Assembly: GCA_964651315.1 (NCBI GenBank)
Contig: CAZYXO010000048.1
Location: 1-8,642 of the forward strand
DNA length: 8,642 bases
Direction of reading: 5' to 3'
Origin: CAZYXO01 sp964651315
GTDB taxonomy: Bacteria; Bacillota_I; Bacilli_A; RF39; UBA660
Shown here: piece after piece, positions 1 to 6,446 of the stretch
How positions within the stretch are numbered: position 1 is the first letter of the stretch
Layout of the letters: every line of letters starts with the position of its first letter
Notes under the pieces: generated by a model
What the model saw: the letters and a program-made list of their open reading frames with translations, nothing else
What the model was told of the DNA's origin: nothing
Databases searched by the model: none
Position numbers and translations under genes: made by a program

Positions 1-6
1 TTTTTA

Positions 7-13
7 TCTCCTT
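7..13 (-). promoter_or_regulatory. Shine-Dalgarno of an off-window divergent gene
   Basis: Read on the minus strand, bases 13 to 7 give AAGGAGA followed by TAAAAA up to the window edge. The spacing is right for a start codon just beyond base 1. This suggests a gene transcribed leftward, divergent from tspO, that lies outside the window. No start codon is visible, so the gene itself cannot be named. Confidence 0.5.
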
Positions 14-77
14 GAAATTTATAAAAGACAGACTTTTTATTTGATTCTAAATTCAGTATCTTTTTTATCGAATTACA

Positions 78-83
78 TATAAT
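78..83 (+). promoter_or_regulatory. -10 box of the tspO promoter
   Basis: A perfect TATAAT lies 7 nt before the AAGAGG ribosome binding site (91-96). That implies a very short leader starting near base 90. No good -35 hexamer is found 16-18 nt upstream (bases 55-60 read AGTATC), so the promoter may be weak or need an activator. Confidence 0.45.
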
Positions 84-104
84 TTTACTAAAGAGGTTAT
101 GTGT

Positions 105-578
105 ATGTTAAAAAAGATAAATTACAAGATGTTAATATTTTATATTTTATTTGCTTTATTATTTGGTGGTATAGGTGCCATACTTGGTGGAAACTTCAGT
201 GATTTGGCCGAAATTAATAAGCCTGCTTTTGCACCTCCTGCAATATTATTTCCTATCGTTTGGAGTATTCTTTACATATTAATGGGTGTATCATCATATT
301 TAGTTTGTGAAAGTTACGAAAGTGATGATGATAAAAAAAGTGCAGGAATTATTTATATAATTCAATTAATAGTTAATGCCTTATGGACTTTATTCTTCTT
401 TAGATTAAAATGGTATTTATTCTCATTTATCTGGATTATTCTATTAATAGTTTTAGTTATAATAATGATTATTAAGTTCTATAATATTAATAAAGTAGCT
501 GGTTATTTACAAATACCATATCTACTTTGGATAAGTTTTGCTTCTATTTTAAACTTTGCAATATATTTATTAAATTAA
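105..578 (+). CDS. tspO: TspO/MBR (tryptophan-rich sensory) family membrane protein
   Basis: This is a five-helix integral membrane protein of the TspO/peripheral benzodiazepine receptor family, which binds tetrapyrroles and has been linked to porphyrin handling and stress signalling in bacteria. Family hallmarks are present in order: KPAFAPPAILFP then VWSILYILMG, a NALWTLFF segment, and a C-terminal IPYLLWISFASILN block. The usual Trp near the end (LNxxIW) is Tyr here. Length (157 aa) is typical. The start is taken at ATG 105 because AAGAGG at 91-96 is 8 nt upstream; an in-frame ATG at 99 would be only 2 nt from it. The gene is monocistronic, with its own -10 box and a terminator directly after the stop. 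The family call is firm; the ligand and role here are unknown. Confidence 0.93.
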   Translation: MLKKINYKMLIFYILFALLFGGIGAILGGNFSDLAEINKPAFAPPAILFPIVWSILYILMGVSSYLVCESYESDDDKKSAGIIYIIQLIVNALWTLFFFRLKWYLFSFIWIILLIVLVIIMIIKFYNINKVAGYLQIPYLLWISFASILNFAIYLLN

Positions 579-604
579 TAAGAACTAACAATTCTTATTT
601 TTTT
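577..604 (+). terminator. Intrinsic terminator after tspO
   Basis: A perfect 8-bp stem (577-584 AATAAGAA with 592-599 TTCTTATT) has a 7-nt loop and runs into a T tract at 598-604. The stem overlaps the tspO stop codon. It is AT-rich and so not very stable, but the position and T tract fit an intrinsic terminator. Confidence 0.7.
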
Positions 605-606
605 AT

Positions 607-635
607 TTGCTTAAAAATATATATTAATATATAAT
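607..635 (+). promoter_or_regulatory. Promoter of the truncated sigma-factor locus
   Basis: TTGCTT (607-612, 3 of 6 matches to TTGACA), a 17-nt spacer and a perfect TATAAT (630-635). It sits between the tspO terminator and the AGAAGGAG ribosome binding site of the sigma remnant, giving a leader of about 65 nt. The locus therefore still appears able to be transcribed although its genes are broken. Confidence 0.55.
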
Positions 636-707
636 TTGTTTATAAATTTTAAATTTAATGCAATAAATTTGATTATTGAAACATTGTATTATTAGAAGGA
701 GCAAGTT

Positions 708-944
708 ATGAATGAGTTTAGTACAACATATTTTGATGAAAAATTAATATCTAAAGTGGCCAATAATGATCTTAATGCTTTAAAAGAAATATATGAATTG
801 TCGAAAACTACAATATTTGCTACTGCTCTTTCGATATTAAAAAACAAAGAAGATGCAGAAGATATTTTGCATGATACGTACATTAAAGTATATGAAAATG
901 CAAGTAGTTATAAAAGTGAACCTCACATGAATAAATTCACGTGA
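708..944 (+). pseudogene. ECF-type sigma factor, truncated after region 2
   Basis: The first ~69 residues match the start of an extracytoplasmic-function sigma factor: helices around residues 9-45 and the region 2 signature KNKEDAEDILHDTYIKVYE (residues 45-63), which in intact members binds the RNA polymerase clamp and the -10 element. An intact protein has ~160-190 residues and needs region 4 to read the -35; here the frame stops at 78 aa and region 4 is absent. The last nine codons (SEPHMNKFT) come from one arm of a palindrome, not from sigma homology. The start is supported by AGAAGGAG six nt upstream. The promoter is intact, so a 78-residue product could still be made, but it could not recognise a promoter in the normal way. 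Deletion remnant is the most likely reading; an assembly join is the alternative. Confidence 0.8.
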
Positions 945-954
945 GGTTCACTTT
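913..954. repeat. 19-bp inverted repeat at the sigma/PepSY junction
   Basis: Bases 913-931 pair with 936-954 with one mismatch (927/940) and a 4-nt TAAA loop; the outer 14 bp (913-926 with 941-954) are perfect. The right arm is in frame with the PepSY remnant and encodes plausible PepSY residues (REVHF), whereas the left arm interrupts the sigma gene. The left arm therefore looks like an inverted copy of PepSY sequence. No T tract follows, so it is not a standard terminator. Confidence 0.85.
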
Positions 955-1038
955 AAAGTTGATAATTATGAATATGATTATGAAATTAATGCTATAACAG
1001 GCTCAATAATTGATTTTGAAAAAGAAACTGATGATTAA
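931..1038 (+). pseudogene. C-terminal remnant of a PepSY-domain protein
   Basis: An open frame from 931 to the TAA at 1036-1038 has no start codon. It encodes EVHFKVDNYEYDYEINAITG and then SIIDFEKETDD. This is the end of a PepSY domain: an acidic/aromatic strand, then the (Y/E)Y-x-I-(N/D)A-x-TG turn, then an acidic tail. PepSY proteins are often encoded next to ECF sigma genes in Firmicutes, sometimes as part of the anti-sigma factor, so the two remnants plausibly bound one former sigma/regulator locus whose middle (sigma region 4 and the start of the PepSY protein) is lost. The frame differs from that of the sigma fragment, so no fusion protein is made. Confidence 0.7.
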
Positions 1039-1044
1039 TAAATG

Positions 1045-1079
1045 AAAACCAGTTAACAAGTTGCTAACTGGTTTTTTTA
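1045..1079 (+). terminator. Terminator between the PepSY remnant and the permease
   Basis: A perfect 11-bp stem (AAAACCAGTTA 1045-1055 with TAACTGGTTTT 1065-1075) has a 9-nt loop and a T tract at 1072-1079 on the plus strand. The minus-strand side has only four T, so it is a strong plus-strand terminator. It probably also serves, more weakly, the permease gene that converges from the right and stops at 1092. Confidence 0.85.
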
Positions 1080-1091
1080 TTTTGTTTTAAA

Positions 1092-2510
1092 TTATTCTGA
1101 TATTGGTGTTTTTTTCTTACCAAAACTAAGAATTATATTTAAAATTATTCCCACTATTGCTGCACCTGCAATACAAGGAACGTTCATACCAAAGAATGGA
1201 ATGTTTCCACCAAATGCATATTGTCCACCTATTCCTACAACCATAATTGTGGCAATTATTGCAATATTTTTCGAATCAAACATATCGACTTTTTTATCAA
1301 TCATTATTGCAAGTCCTTGAGCAGCGATTGCTCCGAATAAATATATTTCTAAACCACCAATAACAGCAAGTGGAATTCCATATATCAAACTAATAAAAGG
1401 TGTAAAACAAGATATAATCATAGCAATTATTCCTGCAACAAATAACACTGGTACAGAAAATACTTTAGTAATAGCCATTGTACTAATATTTTCCCCATAA
1501 TTTGTTCCTGCAGGTCCTCCAACAAAACCAGAAATCATATCACAAATTCCATCACCGATTAAGTTTCGATGTAATAATTTATCTAAATTATATTTCTTTT
1601 TACTGTTTTTCTTTTTTGCTAAATCATTTACACAAATATCAAGTTGATATATATGAGCAGTTGATTCTGGTATTGTTGCTATTGCAATTGGCATTATTGC
1701 AATTATTGCTGCCCATGACCATTTTGGTAAACTAAATGCTGGTATTGAGAATATGTTATTTGCTGATGACCAAAGTGATGCATTTATTGCAGCATCTGGC
1801 ATACTTCTAAATAAACTTATATCTCCTATCCAATATAAAAGTCCTGCTGCTAAACAACCAGTTAATGCCCCAAGTAGTAACGGTAGTTGAGCAAATACTC
1901 CTTTTAAATATCTCGAATAAATAACTGTGGATAAAAGTGTTACTAAAGATACAACCCATACCCAATTACTAGCAAATGCTCCCCCACTTATGATATTAGG
2001 TGCTGCATCAGATAAAGCATTTCCAGCCAAAGTTAAACCGATAATTATTGCAACTGAGCCAGTAATAGTTGGTGGCAAAATTTTTTCAACTGAGTTTTTA
2101 CCAAAGTATTTAACTAGTAAACCAGCAATTATCGAAATTAAACCAGATGCAATTATTCCACATTGTGCATAACTAATAAGTTCAGTTGGTAATATTCCTG
2201 TAGCATTAAATGATGCAAGTTGATCAACTGTACCTTCTGCTAATACCATACTTGATATTGCTGTTAAATATGCAAAACTAGAACCGTAATAAAGCGGTAT
2301 CTTCCTTCCTGTAATTAAAATAAAACATACTGTTGCAAGACCACTCGCAAATATTGTTGTTGATATTTGAAAACCAGTAATCAAAGCAACTGTAACTGTT
2401 GCTGGAAACATTACGATAACTTGTTGTAGTGCATAAAGTAATAATTTCCAAAATGTTGGTTTCTCATCTGGTAAATAACCAACGATATGTTCTTTTTCAC
2501 GTTTTTTCAT
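1092..2510 (-). CDS. NCS2 (uracil/xanthine) nucleobase permease
   Basis: This is a nucleobase:cation symporter-2 (UraA/PyrP-like) of the inner membrane, importing a purine or pyrimidine base with protons. It has 472 aa with many hydrophobic helices. The substrate-site signatures are visible: PESTAH (Glu282, His286), corresponding to the UraA Glu-x3-His site, and NYGENIS (Glu340), matching the second UraA glutamate (TYGENIG). These favour uracil over xanthine, but the substrate is inferred. The insert KKKNSKKKYNLDK (about 299-311) is unusually basic. Translation starts at ATG 2510 with AGGAAGG about 7 nt upstream. A terminator hairpin in the leader implies attenuation. The gene appears monocistronic: it has its own promoter 3' of the HAD gene and converges on the terminator at 1045-1079. 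Confidence 0.92.
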   Translation of the reverse strand: MKKREKEHIVGYLPDEKPTFWKLLLYALQQVIVMFPATVTVALITGFQISTTIFASGLATVCFILITGRKIPLYYGSSFAYLTAISSMVLAEGTVDQLASFNATGILPTELISYAQCGIIASGLISIIAGLLVKYFGKNSVEKILPPTITGSVAIIIGLTLAGNALSDAAPNIISGGAFASNWVWVVSLVTLLSTVIYSRYLKGVFAQLPLLLGALTGCLAAGLLYWIGDISLFRSMPDAAINASLWSSANNIFSIPAFSLPKWSWAAIIAIMPIAIATIPESTAHIYQLDICVNDLAKKKNSKKKYNLDKLLHRNLIGDGICDMISGFVGGPAGTNYGENISTMAITKVFSVPVLFVAGIIAMIISCFTPFISLIYGIPLAVIGGLEIYLFGAIAAQGLAIMIDKKVDMFDSKNIAIIATIMVVGIGGQYAFGGNIPFFGMNVPCIAGAAIVGIILNIILSFGKKKTPISE

Positions 2511-2660
2511 TATATTCCTTCCTTTCTTTCTAAAAAAAACACTACTTCCTAAACAGAAATAGTGTTAATTTTTAAATGTAAAAATGAAAATAATAAGCCA
2601 TGTAATGCATTTTTAGTTAAATATTTTTGCTTTACTACATAACCCATTTTATCTCACCAA
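2511..2660 (-). promoter_or_regulatory. Structured 5' leader of the permease gene, class unknown
   Basis: About 150 nt separate the predicted start of transcription from the permease ATG. Besides the terminator, the upstream part can form a long wobble-rich hairpin: ATGTAGT (minus strand, 2640-2634) pairs with ATTACAT (2606-2600), extendable outward through GGTT/GGCT wobble pairs, with a smaller GCA/TGC pair inside. I do not see the purine riboswitch core or the PyrR binding loop consensus, and no clear antiterminator that competes with the terminator. A cis-regulatory RNA is likely from the layout; its ligand is unknown. Confidence 0.5.
2532..2566 (-). terminator. Intrinsic terminator (attenuator) in the permease leader
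   Basis: On the minus strand AACACTATTTC pairs with GAAGTAGTGTT (plus coordinates 2556-2566 and 2538-2548), an 11-bp stem with one G-U pair and a 7-nt loop, followed by eight T (2539-2532). It sits about 22 nt before the permease start and just ahead of its ribosome binding site. It lies downstream of the predicted permease promoter, so reading through it would be needed for expression. Confidence 0.8.
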
Positions 2661-2665
2661 AAATA

Positions 2666-2694
2666 ATGTTATCATAAATTTATATTAAGTTCAA
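2666..2694 (-). promoter_or_regulatory. Predicted promoter of the permease gene
   Basis: On the minus strand TTGAAC (2694-2689), a 17-nt spacer and TAACAT (2671-2666) form a moderate sigma-A type promoter just after the HAD gene. Transcription would begin near 2659. There is no hairpin terminator between the HAD stop (2719) and this promoter, only an A-rich stretch, so read-through from the HAD gene is also possible. Confidence 0.45.
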
Positions 2695-2718
2695 GGACTA
2701 ATTTTTTTATTTTTTTTA

Positions 2719-3519
2719 TTAATTTAGTGTATTTAAAAATGCTGATACACCTTCATTATCATTATCTAAAGTTATATAATCAGACATCTCTTTTACTATT
2801 GGCATTGCATTACCCATAGCAACTCCATATCCAGTATTTTCAAACATCGAAATGTCATTAATATCATCACCTATTGATATTGTTTTATCTTTATTGATAT
2901 TATAAATATTGCAAAAATATTTTATTGCATTTCCTTTAGAAGTATTAATATCTACAATATCACAATAAGCACTACCTTCTTGCTTAAAATGTAAATCTGT
3001 TAAAATACGTGATTGATTAACTATTTTCACATGTTTATCTTTTAAAATATCATCACGTAATTTTTTAATATTTAAATAGTTATCATCAGTTAAAGTAATT
3101 GATATTATTTCATTATTATTAATAAAATCTGTAATATTTTCTTCTATTAATGATTCAGTTCCATCATAGTATTTTATTTTTTCCACAAATCTTGTTTGGT
3201 TAGTAGCAAATACACACCTAACATTATTTTTTTTCGCAAGATTATATAAGTATTGAATACTTTTCTTATCCATACCAAATTCACAAATCACTTTATTGTT
3301 TTTAATATCAAATATTCCACCACCATTATTATATATAATAATTTGTTGATGAACATTTAATTTTTTAGCATAATCAAGAGGTCTTCCGGTAGTAATAATT
3401 ATTTCATGTCCTAAATTTATTACTCTTTTTAATGATTTTTTTGTATTTGCTGTAATTTCATCTAATTCATTTCGCAGTGTTCCATCAATATCAATAAAAA
3501 TATATTTTTTGTTTATCAT
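2719..3519 (-). CDS. Cof-type HAD-superfamily hydrolase (HAD-IIB)
   Basis: This is a cytosolic Mg2+-dependent phosphatase of the Cof/YidA/SupH group, which act on small phosphorylated metabolites such as sugar phosphates and nucleotides. All four motifs are present: DIDGT (Asp10 nucleophile, Asp12 acid/base), TTGR (43-46), Lys195 in TSKGNAI, and GDDIND (217-222, metal-binding Asp218/Asp219/Asp222). The ~100-residue stretch between motifs II and III is the C2 cap that sets specificity. Length 266 aa is normal. The ATG at 3519 has a poor Shine-Dalgarno sequence, but an in-frame stop lies two codons upstream and the DIDGT motif sits at the expected distance, so the start is safe. It is flanked by its own promoter and by the terminator of the recD2 operon, so it is probably a single-gene unit. 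The substrate cannot be told from sequence. Confidence 0.93.
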   Translation of the reverse strand: MINKKYIFIDIDGTLRNELDEITANTKKSLKRVINLGHEIIITTGRPLDYAKKLNVHQQIIIYNNGGGIFDIKNNKVICEFGMDKKSIQYLYNLAKKNNVRCVFATNQTRFVEKIKYYDGTESLIEENITDFINNNEIISITLTDDNYLNIKKLRDDILKDKHVKIVNQSRILTDLHFKQEGSAYCDIVDINTSKGNAIKYFCNIYNINKDKTISIGDDINDISMFENTGYGVAMGNAMPIVKEMSDYITLDNDNEGVSAFLNTLN

Positions 3520-3547
3520 ACTTCACAAACTTTCTAAATTCATTTTA

Positions 3548-3553
3548 ATTATA
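3548..3553 (-). promoter_or_regulatory. -10 box of the HAD hydrolase promoter
   Basis: A perfect TATAAT on the minus strand, 28 nt before the HAD start codon, with no recognisable -35 hexamer at the usual distance. It lies just downstream of the terminator at 3609-3637, which supports independent transcription of the HAD gene. Confidence 0.5.
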
Positions 3554-3608
3554 CTATAAATTATTCTATTTTTGTTTAGGTTTGCTACACAATTTAATAT
3601 TTTATTTT

Positions 3609-3637
3609 TAAAAAAAATTAGAGCAATATCTCTAATT
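3609..3637 (-). terminator. Terminator of the rnfC-to-recD2 operon
   Basis: On the minus strand AATTAGAG (3637-3630) pairs perfectly with CTCTAATT (3623-3616) around a 6-nt loop and is followed by eight T. It lies 27 nt after the stop of the 56-aa membrane protein gene and closes the long minus-strand operon. Confidence 0.85.
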
Positions 3638-3663
3638 ACAATTTTTAACTACTAATAAATATT

Positions 3664-3834
3664 TTAATTCATTTTTTTACTATTATCACATACTAATGAA
3701 TTTGCTTCATCCATAATATCATTTATTAGTCTGTCAGCTTTTCTTTTATTACTTCTACTCATTAATGCATAAGCACAGAATCCCATACTTCCCATTACCA
3801 TTATAGTACAAGCAGTACTTATCATTTTTTTCAT
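3664..3834 (-). CDS. Small (56 aa) single-pass membrane protein, unknown
   Basis: ATG at 3834 and stop TAA at 3664-3666 give a 56-residue protein. GGAAGTG lies about 7 nt upstream of the start. Residues ~5-26 (ISTACTIMVMGSMGFCAYAL) form one hydrophobic segment with Cys9 and Cys20, followed by a basic stretch SRSNKRK and then a charged amphipathic helix DRLINDIMDEANSL. The basic cluster after the helix suggests the C-terminus faces the cytoplasm. It lies 42 nt after the recD2 stop, on the same strand, and is followed by the operon terminator, which supports a real gene. The layout (one helix plus a short cytoplasmic amphipathic tail) resembles YtxH-like small proteins, but I do not recognise a family and assign no function. 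Confidence 0.72.
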   Translation of the reverse strand: MKKMISTACTIMVMGSMGFCAYALMSRSNKRKADRLINDIMDEANSLVCDNSKKMN

Positions 3835-3876
3835 AATAATCACTTCCTATGTTTATTATTTCCAAGAAAGTGTTTA

Positions 3877-6087
3877 TTATTCACTATTTTTAAAGAATAA
3901 TTCTGTTAAATAAACTTTTAAACTAGTCTTACGATTATTACTATAATCATTATTAATTGCTAAATTTAAACAATTAGGATCTCCAATAATTGTTAAACTA
4001 TCTTTTGCTCTTGAAACACCTGTATAAATAAGTTTATTATAAAGCATTCGATAATATCCTCGACATAGTGGCATGACAACATTATTAAATTCACTACCTT
4101 GACTTTTATGAATACTAATAGCATAAGCATGTTTTAAATCAAACATATTTTTTTTCGTATATTCGACAATATTTCCATCAAAATCAATGGTAATTATTTC
4201 CTTAAATTTTCCATTAACTTTTTGCATAGCCATATTTCTAATATAACCGATATCACCATTAAAAACATTCAAATCTGGATTATTAACAAGTTGTAAAACT
4301 TTATCATTAACTCGATAATCAGTTTCCCCGATTCTTACTTCTTTTTTAGCAGTATTTGCGGGATTATAAATATCTTGTAACATTAAATTCAAATTATCAA
4401 TCCCATTTTCACCTTTATACATTGGAACTAAAATTTGCATTTGTTCTTCATTCAATCCTTTAGATAAACCATATTCACATATCTGTCTTAAACTATTTTT
4501 TATTTGGTCACTTGTTACATTAATAAAATTATAATCATTTCTCCGAAAAAATAATTCTTCACTAATATTTTTATTCTTAATATCTTTAGCTAAATACGGA
4601 ATATAAGAAGCACTACTTTGACGATATATTTCATTTAACATACAAAAATTAAAGCAATCACTTGTTATCAAATCATTTAAAATAAGACCTGGACCAACAC
4701 TTGGTAATTGATAAATATCTCCAACAAAAACTATTTTAATATCACTATCTAATCCTTCTAATAATGAAGCCATTAGATGCGTATCAATCATACTACTTTC
4801 ATCAACTATTATAAATTTATAATGTAATTTATTATCTTTATTAATTCCAAAATCATTTGTTTCTTTATTCCATTTTAAAAATCGATGTATTGTACTCGCA
4901 CCAAATCCAGTAGATAAACTCATTTTTTTACTTGCTCTACCTGTAGGTGCTAAAAGAGCAATATGGGAAAATGCCACAAAAGGACTTAAATTATTTATCT
5001 TTATGTATAGTTTAACTAATGCATTAATAATTGTTGTTTTACCAGTTCCTGGTCCTCCACTTATAATCGTTACATTTTGTTCCAAAGCAGTTTTTAAAGC
5101 ATTTTTTTGATCTTCGTTATAAAATATATTGTTTTCGTTTTGTAAATCTTTAATTAATTCTTCAAAATTATCAATTCTTTTTGATTTTTGCTTACTTATT
5201 TCATATAAACTATGAACAATACTCATTTCATAATCATAATTTTCTTTTAAATAATATCTATCACTTCTTACAATAATAATTCCATCTTTTATTAAATTTT
5301 CAATTATTTCATTTAGTTTTTCACTATCAACATATATTTCAAATTCATTATTGACAACACTACTTATTTCATCATAATAAGAATATGTATCTCCATTTCG
5401 ATTAGTAAGCCTTTTCATACCTTCAATAACGCATGCTTTTATTCTTATAATACTTTCTTTATCATTATAATTAATATAAATTGTATCTAATTTAGGAAAT
5501 TCTATCATATCCGTTAATAAATATAAATTATTATTAACTATTTTCTCTGTTTCATTTTTATATTTATTTAATATCTTAACAGCATCATTTAAACTAAATC
5601 CCATTTCTTTTAATTTAATTATTAAACCATCTTGATTATTTATTTTCGCTATTTCATCTGCTATTTTCTTTGCTTTATTTTCAGTTATTCCAGGTACTTT
5701 TAACAAATAACGATAATCTTCTTTAATTAATTTTAACGTATCATCACCTAAAATATTGACAATATTTGTTGCAGTTTTTACACTACATCCTTTAATTAAT
5801 TTACTACTTAAATAGTCAATTAAATTAGATGCTGTAGTAGGTTCCATTTTTTCATAACTTGTAACAACAAATTGACTACCATATTTATCATTTTTCGTAT
5901 AATCACCAGTTAACGAATACATATTTGTATCATCAGTACTTGCAAATAAACCAGTTATCGTAATTGTTTTATTAACGTATTCTGATAAATCTTCACTACA
6001 TTCTTTAACACGAAAAAGAGCTACCAAATAGCCATTTACTTCATTTCTATAAATTGTAGTTCTAAATTTACCTTTTACAACGCTCAA
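3877..6087 (-). CDS. recD2: RecD2-family SF1B DNA helicase
   Basis: This is an ATP-dependent 5'-3' DNA helicase of the RecD2/YrrC type, which acts without RecBC and is tied to DNA repair and replication-fork maintenance in Firmicutes. Domains in order: an N-terminal OB-like region (1-80, NGYLVALFRVKE), helix-hairpin-helix repeats (about 85-205, including LLKVPGITENKAKKIADEI), then the RecA-like core with Walker A GGPGTGKT (344-351), Walker B VDESS (Asp429/Glu430), VGDIYQLPSVGPG (motif III), SIHKSQGSEF (motif V) and YTGVSRAKD (motif VI). Length 736 aa is normal. The first codon is TTG, with AAAGGG 7 nt upstream; the N-terminus aligns with the family from this point and the next in-frame ATG would remove the OB region. 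It starts 14 nt after the 99-aa gene and is probably co-translated with it. Confidence 0.96.
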   Translation of the reverse strand: MSVVKGKFRTTIYRNEVNGYLVALFRVKECSEDLSEYVNKTITITGLFASTDDTNMYSLTGDYTKNDKYGSQFVVTSYEKMEPTTASNLIDYLSSKLIKGCSVKTATNIVNILGDDTLKLIKEDYRYLLKVPGITENKAKKIADEIAKINNQDGLIIKLKEMGFSLNDAVKILNKYKNETEKIVNNNLYLLTDMIEFPKLDTIYINYNDKESIIRIKACVIEGMKRLTNRNGDTYSYYDEISSVVNNEFEIYVDSEKLNEIIENLIKDGIIIVRSDRYYLKENYDYEMSIVHSLYEISKQKSKRIDNFEELIKDLQNENNIFYNEDQKNALKTALEQNVTIISGGPGTGKTTIINALVKLYIKINNLSPFVAFSHIALLAPTGRASKKMSLSTGFGASTIHRFLKWNKETNDFGINKDNKLHYKFIIVDESSMIDTHLMASLLEGLDSDIKIVFVGDIYQLPSVGPGLILNDLITSDCFNFCMLNEIYRQSSASYIPYLAKDIKNKNISEELFFRRNDYNFINVTSDQIKNSLRQICEYGLSKGLNEEQMQILVPMYKGENGIDNLNLMLQDIYNPANTAKKEVRIGETDYRVNDKVLQLVNNPDLNVFNGDIGYIRNMAMQKVNGKFKEIITIDFDGNIVEYTKKNMFDLKHAYAISIHKSQGSEFNNVVMPLCRGYYRMLYNKLIYTGVSRAKDSLTIIGDPNCLNLAINNDYSNNRKTSLKVYLTELFFKNSE

Positions 6088-6101
6088 AATAATGCCCTTT
6101 C

Positions 6102-6401
6102 TTATAAAAGATTCGATTCCTTTAAAGTATTATATATTTTCATATAATTATCCTTATTTGTATCAATATCTCTTGTTAACTCTAATATTTTTTTATAATT
6201 ATCACGTAAATTTGGATCATTAATCATCATTGTTAAATAATCAAATATTAAATTATTTAATTCTTCATAATGTTTATTTTTCAGTAATAATAAAAACTTA
6301 TTTTCTTCTTTTTTTAAAATTATTTTACTTTTAATCTCGTTATAAATCTTAATAATACCTACTACTTCATTATCAATTTTAACTTTGTATGTTCCAAACA
6401 T
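6102..6401 (-). CDS. Unknown 99-aa protein upstream of recD2
   Basis: I do not recognise this protein. It has no signal peptide or membrane helix. Residues 1-42 look like alternating beta strands (YKVKIDNEVVGIIKIY, then KSKIILKKEENKFLLLL), and residues 43-99 look mainly helical and rich in Asn, Lys and Leu, with HYEELNNLIFDYLTMMI a possible amphipathic helix. A GGGAAG ribosome binding site sits 5 nt before ATG 6401. The gene lies between rnfD (45-nt gap) and recD2 (14-nt gap). The tight spacing to recD2 suggests co-expression and perhaps a related role, but that is inference. Real coding is supported by the RBS and gene order. Confidence 0.7.
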   Translation of the reverse strand: MFGTYKVKIDNEVVGIIKIYNEIKSKIILKKEENKFLLLLKNKHYEELNNLIFDYLTMMINDPNLRDNYKKILELTRDIDTNKDNYMKIYNTLKESNLL

Positions 6402-6424
6402 ATAATCTTCCCTTTTTCCTTTTC

Positions 6425-6430
6425 ATTATA
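6425..6430 (-). promoter_or_regulatory. Possible internal -10 box ahead of the 99-aa/recD2 genes
   Basis: A perfect TATAAT on the minus strand lies 23 nt before the start of the 99-aa gene, just after the rnfD stop. The -35 position reads TATCTA, which is poor. In such AT-rich DNA this may be chance, but it could let recD2 be expressed independently of rnfCD. Confidence 0.3.
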
Positions 6431-6446
6431 TCATTAATTACTTAAT

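Noticed and set aside
677..682. TGAAAC as an autoregulatory ECF -35 motif ahead of the sigma remnant
   Set aside because: A matching -10 at ~16 nt would fall on the ribosome binding site, leaving no leader; the TTGCTT/TATAAT promoter upstream is a better fit.
692..883. 63-aa minus-strand frame over the sigma gene
   Set aside because: It is antisense to a clear ECF sigma region 2, has no convincing ribosome binding site and no family resemblance.
913..954. The palindrome as an intrinsic terminator
   Set aside because: It is followed by AAAGTTGAT on the plus strand and by TATAACTAC on the minus strand, so no T tract exists on either side; a true terminator lies at 1045-1079.
1210..1720. Repeated GCAATTATTGC-like words within the permease gene as a DNA repeat
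   Set aside because: They encode Ala-Ile-Ile-Ala stretches of membrane helices and arise from composition.
1502..2172. Two plus-strand frames (77 and 81 aa) inside the permease gene
   Set aside because: They are antisense to a complete NCS2 permease with conserved motifs; low-complexity Leu/Gln and Ala/Ile runs reflect its codons.
2511..2660. Purine riboswitch or PyrR binding site in the permease leader
   Set aside because: The paired-loop core of the purine aptamer and the PyrR loop consensus were looked for by eye and not found; only the attenuator layout is supported.
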